The position numbers and the translations under genes were made by a program. A stretch of DNA of 64,000 bases from Gammaproteobacteria bacterium (GTDB lineage: Bacteria; Pseudomonadota; Gammaproteobacteria; JAJFKO01): assembly GCA_028284465.1 (NCBI GenBank), contig JANQRR010000040.1, forward strand, positions 1-64,000, given 5' to 3'. Position 1 is the first letter of the stretch. Every line of letters starts with the position of its first letter. This document shows positions 63,565 to 64,000 of the stretch, one piece after another. The notes under the pieces were generated by a model. The model worked only from the letters and a program-made list of their open reading frames with translations, searched no databases and was not told where the DNA came from.

Positions 63565-64000
63565 TATGATCCAACTGTACTGTTATGTTCTGCTTGTTGT
63601 TGTTTCGCTTGTGATGACAATACTGGGTTCATATCTAACTTATTAAGCAATTGCCAATCATGCTCATTTTCTGGGTTTTTAGTCATTAATAATTTATCTC
63701 CCCAAAAAATCGAATTAGCACCAGCAAAAAAACATAAAGCATGCATTTCATCTGACATAGTTTCACGTCCAGCTGATAATCGTACATAAGATGTTGGGAA
63801 CATGATCCGCGCAACTGCGATAGTACGAATAAATTCGATATTATCGATTTGTGGCGCAGCTTCTAAAGGCGTGCCTTTGATCGGCACTAAACGATTAATA
63901 GGCACACTTTGTGGTAGCTGCGGTAAACTGGCTAATTGATATAAAAATTGCACGCGATCATCGCGCGATTCACCCATGCCCATAATACCGCCGCAACACA
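63564..64000 (-). CDS. bioB: Biotin synthase, C-terminal part, runs off the window
   Basis: Inserts sulfur into dethiobiotin. The visible 145 residues begin mid-gene with [16 protein letters not shown] and include [31 protein letters not shown] and [12 protein letters not shown], all characteristic. The radical-SAM CxxxCxxC motif and the start lie beyond position 64000. The tail ([13 protein letters not shown]) is polar. First gene of bioB-F-H-C-D; any BirA operator would lie outside the window. Confidence 0.94.
   Translation of the reverse strand, partial: CCGGIMGMGESRDDRVQFLYQLASLPQLPQSVPINRLVPIKGTPLEAAPQIDNIEFIRTIAVARIMFPTSYVRLSAGRETMSDEMHALCFFAGANSIFWGDKLLMTKNPENEHDWQLLNKLDMNPVLSSQAKQQQAEHNSTVGS

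Overview
The window reads as a chromosomal segment of an AT-rich gammaproteobacterium, most likely a Legionellales-type, host-associated lineage. This rests on gene content: the smc-zipA-ligA order, uvrB beside aspC and tRNA-Asn, the bioB-F-H-C-D operon next to birA, type II NADH dehydrogenase, leucine dehydrogenase next to an E1alpha/E1beta/E2 complex, and a folate cluster with a CADD-type protein as in Chlamydia. Many palindromic repeats with a core like CATTGCGAGGAG...GAAGCAATCCAG lie between genes, as in several intracellular bacteria. The order-level assignment is inference; no rRNA is present.

Layout. 1-9,200: truncated hppD, an orphan basic protein, a decayed antitoxin, a small lipoprotein, uvrB/aspC, tRNA-Asn, a gene split by an in-frame stop, dam, and an orphan bufferin-like (DUF2282) precursor. 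9,280-15,650: ligA, zipA, smc. 15,800-19,100: a HigB2/HigA2-type toxin-antitoxin pair with a perfect operator-like palindrome, msrA, an Nramp-like transporter, a methyltransferase. 19,130-19,400: tRNA-Arg(CCT) beside the in-frame remains of a tyrosine recombinase. 19,370-27,790: five consecutive radical-SAM genes, an unknown helical protein, a possible 18-residue peptide, and an MFS exporter. 27,800-36,400: yajQ, a VanX-like dipeptidase, glycerol metabolism (glycerophosphodiesterase, glpD), a YheT-like hydrolase, nhaA, a phosphodiester glycosidase, ndh. 36,400-46,520: an orphan Lys/Asn-rich protein, a long GC-rich hairpin, acnA, leucine dehydrogenase and the 2-oxoacid dehydrogenase E1/E2 genes. 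46,600-54,400: a PaaK-like ligase, fadE, a SIMPL-like periplasmic protein, an orphan protein, a duplicated membrane protein, and a maleate-isomerase-like protein. 54,400-64,000: folate genes (folB, fused folK-folP, CADD, N-terminally short folC), a small secreted peptide overlapping an Xre regulator, birA, and bioD-C-H-F-B running off the end.

The strongest candidate for an undescribed system is the radical-SAM operon (about 19,373-26,481). One cobalamin-binding radical-SAM enzyme is followed by four further radical-SAM proteins with SPASM-like C-termini. Adjacent genes overlap or are tightly spaced, an MFS transporter lies just upstream on the same strand, and a short peptide ORF with a good ribosome site lies before the first gene. 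This architecture suggests stepwise modification of a peptide or other small metabolite, but neither substrate nor product can be read from the sequence.

Secondary points of interest: the Chlamydia-like folate cluster with the self-sacrificing pABA-synthase family; the palindromic repeats, which in two places supply the C-terminal codons of proteins; and a set of orphan low-GC proteins that are plausible secreted effectors.
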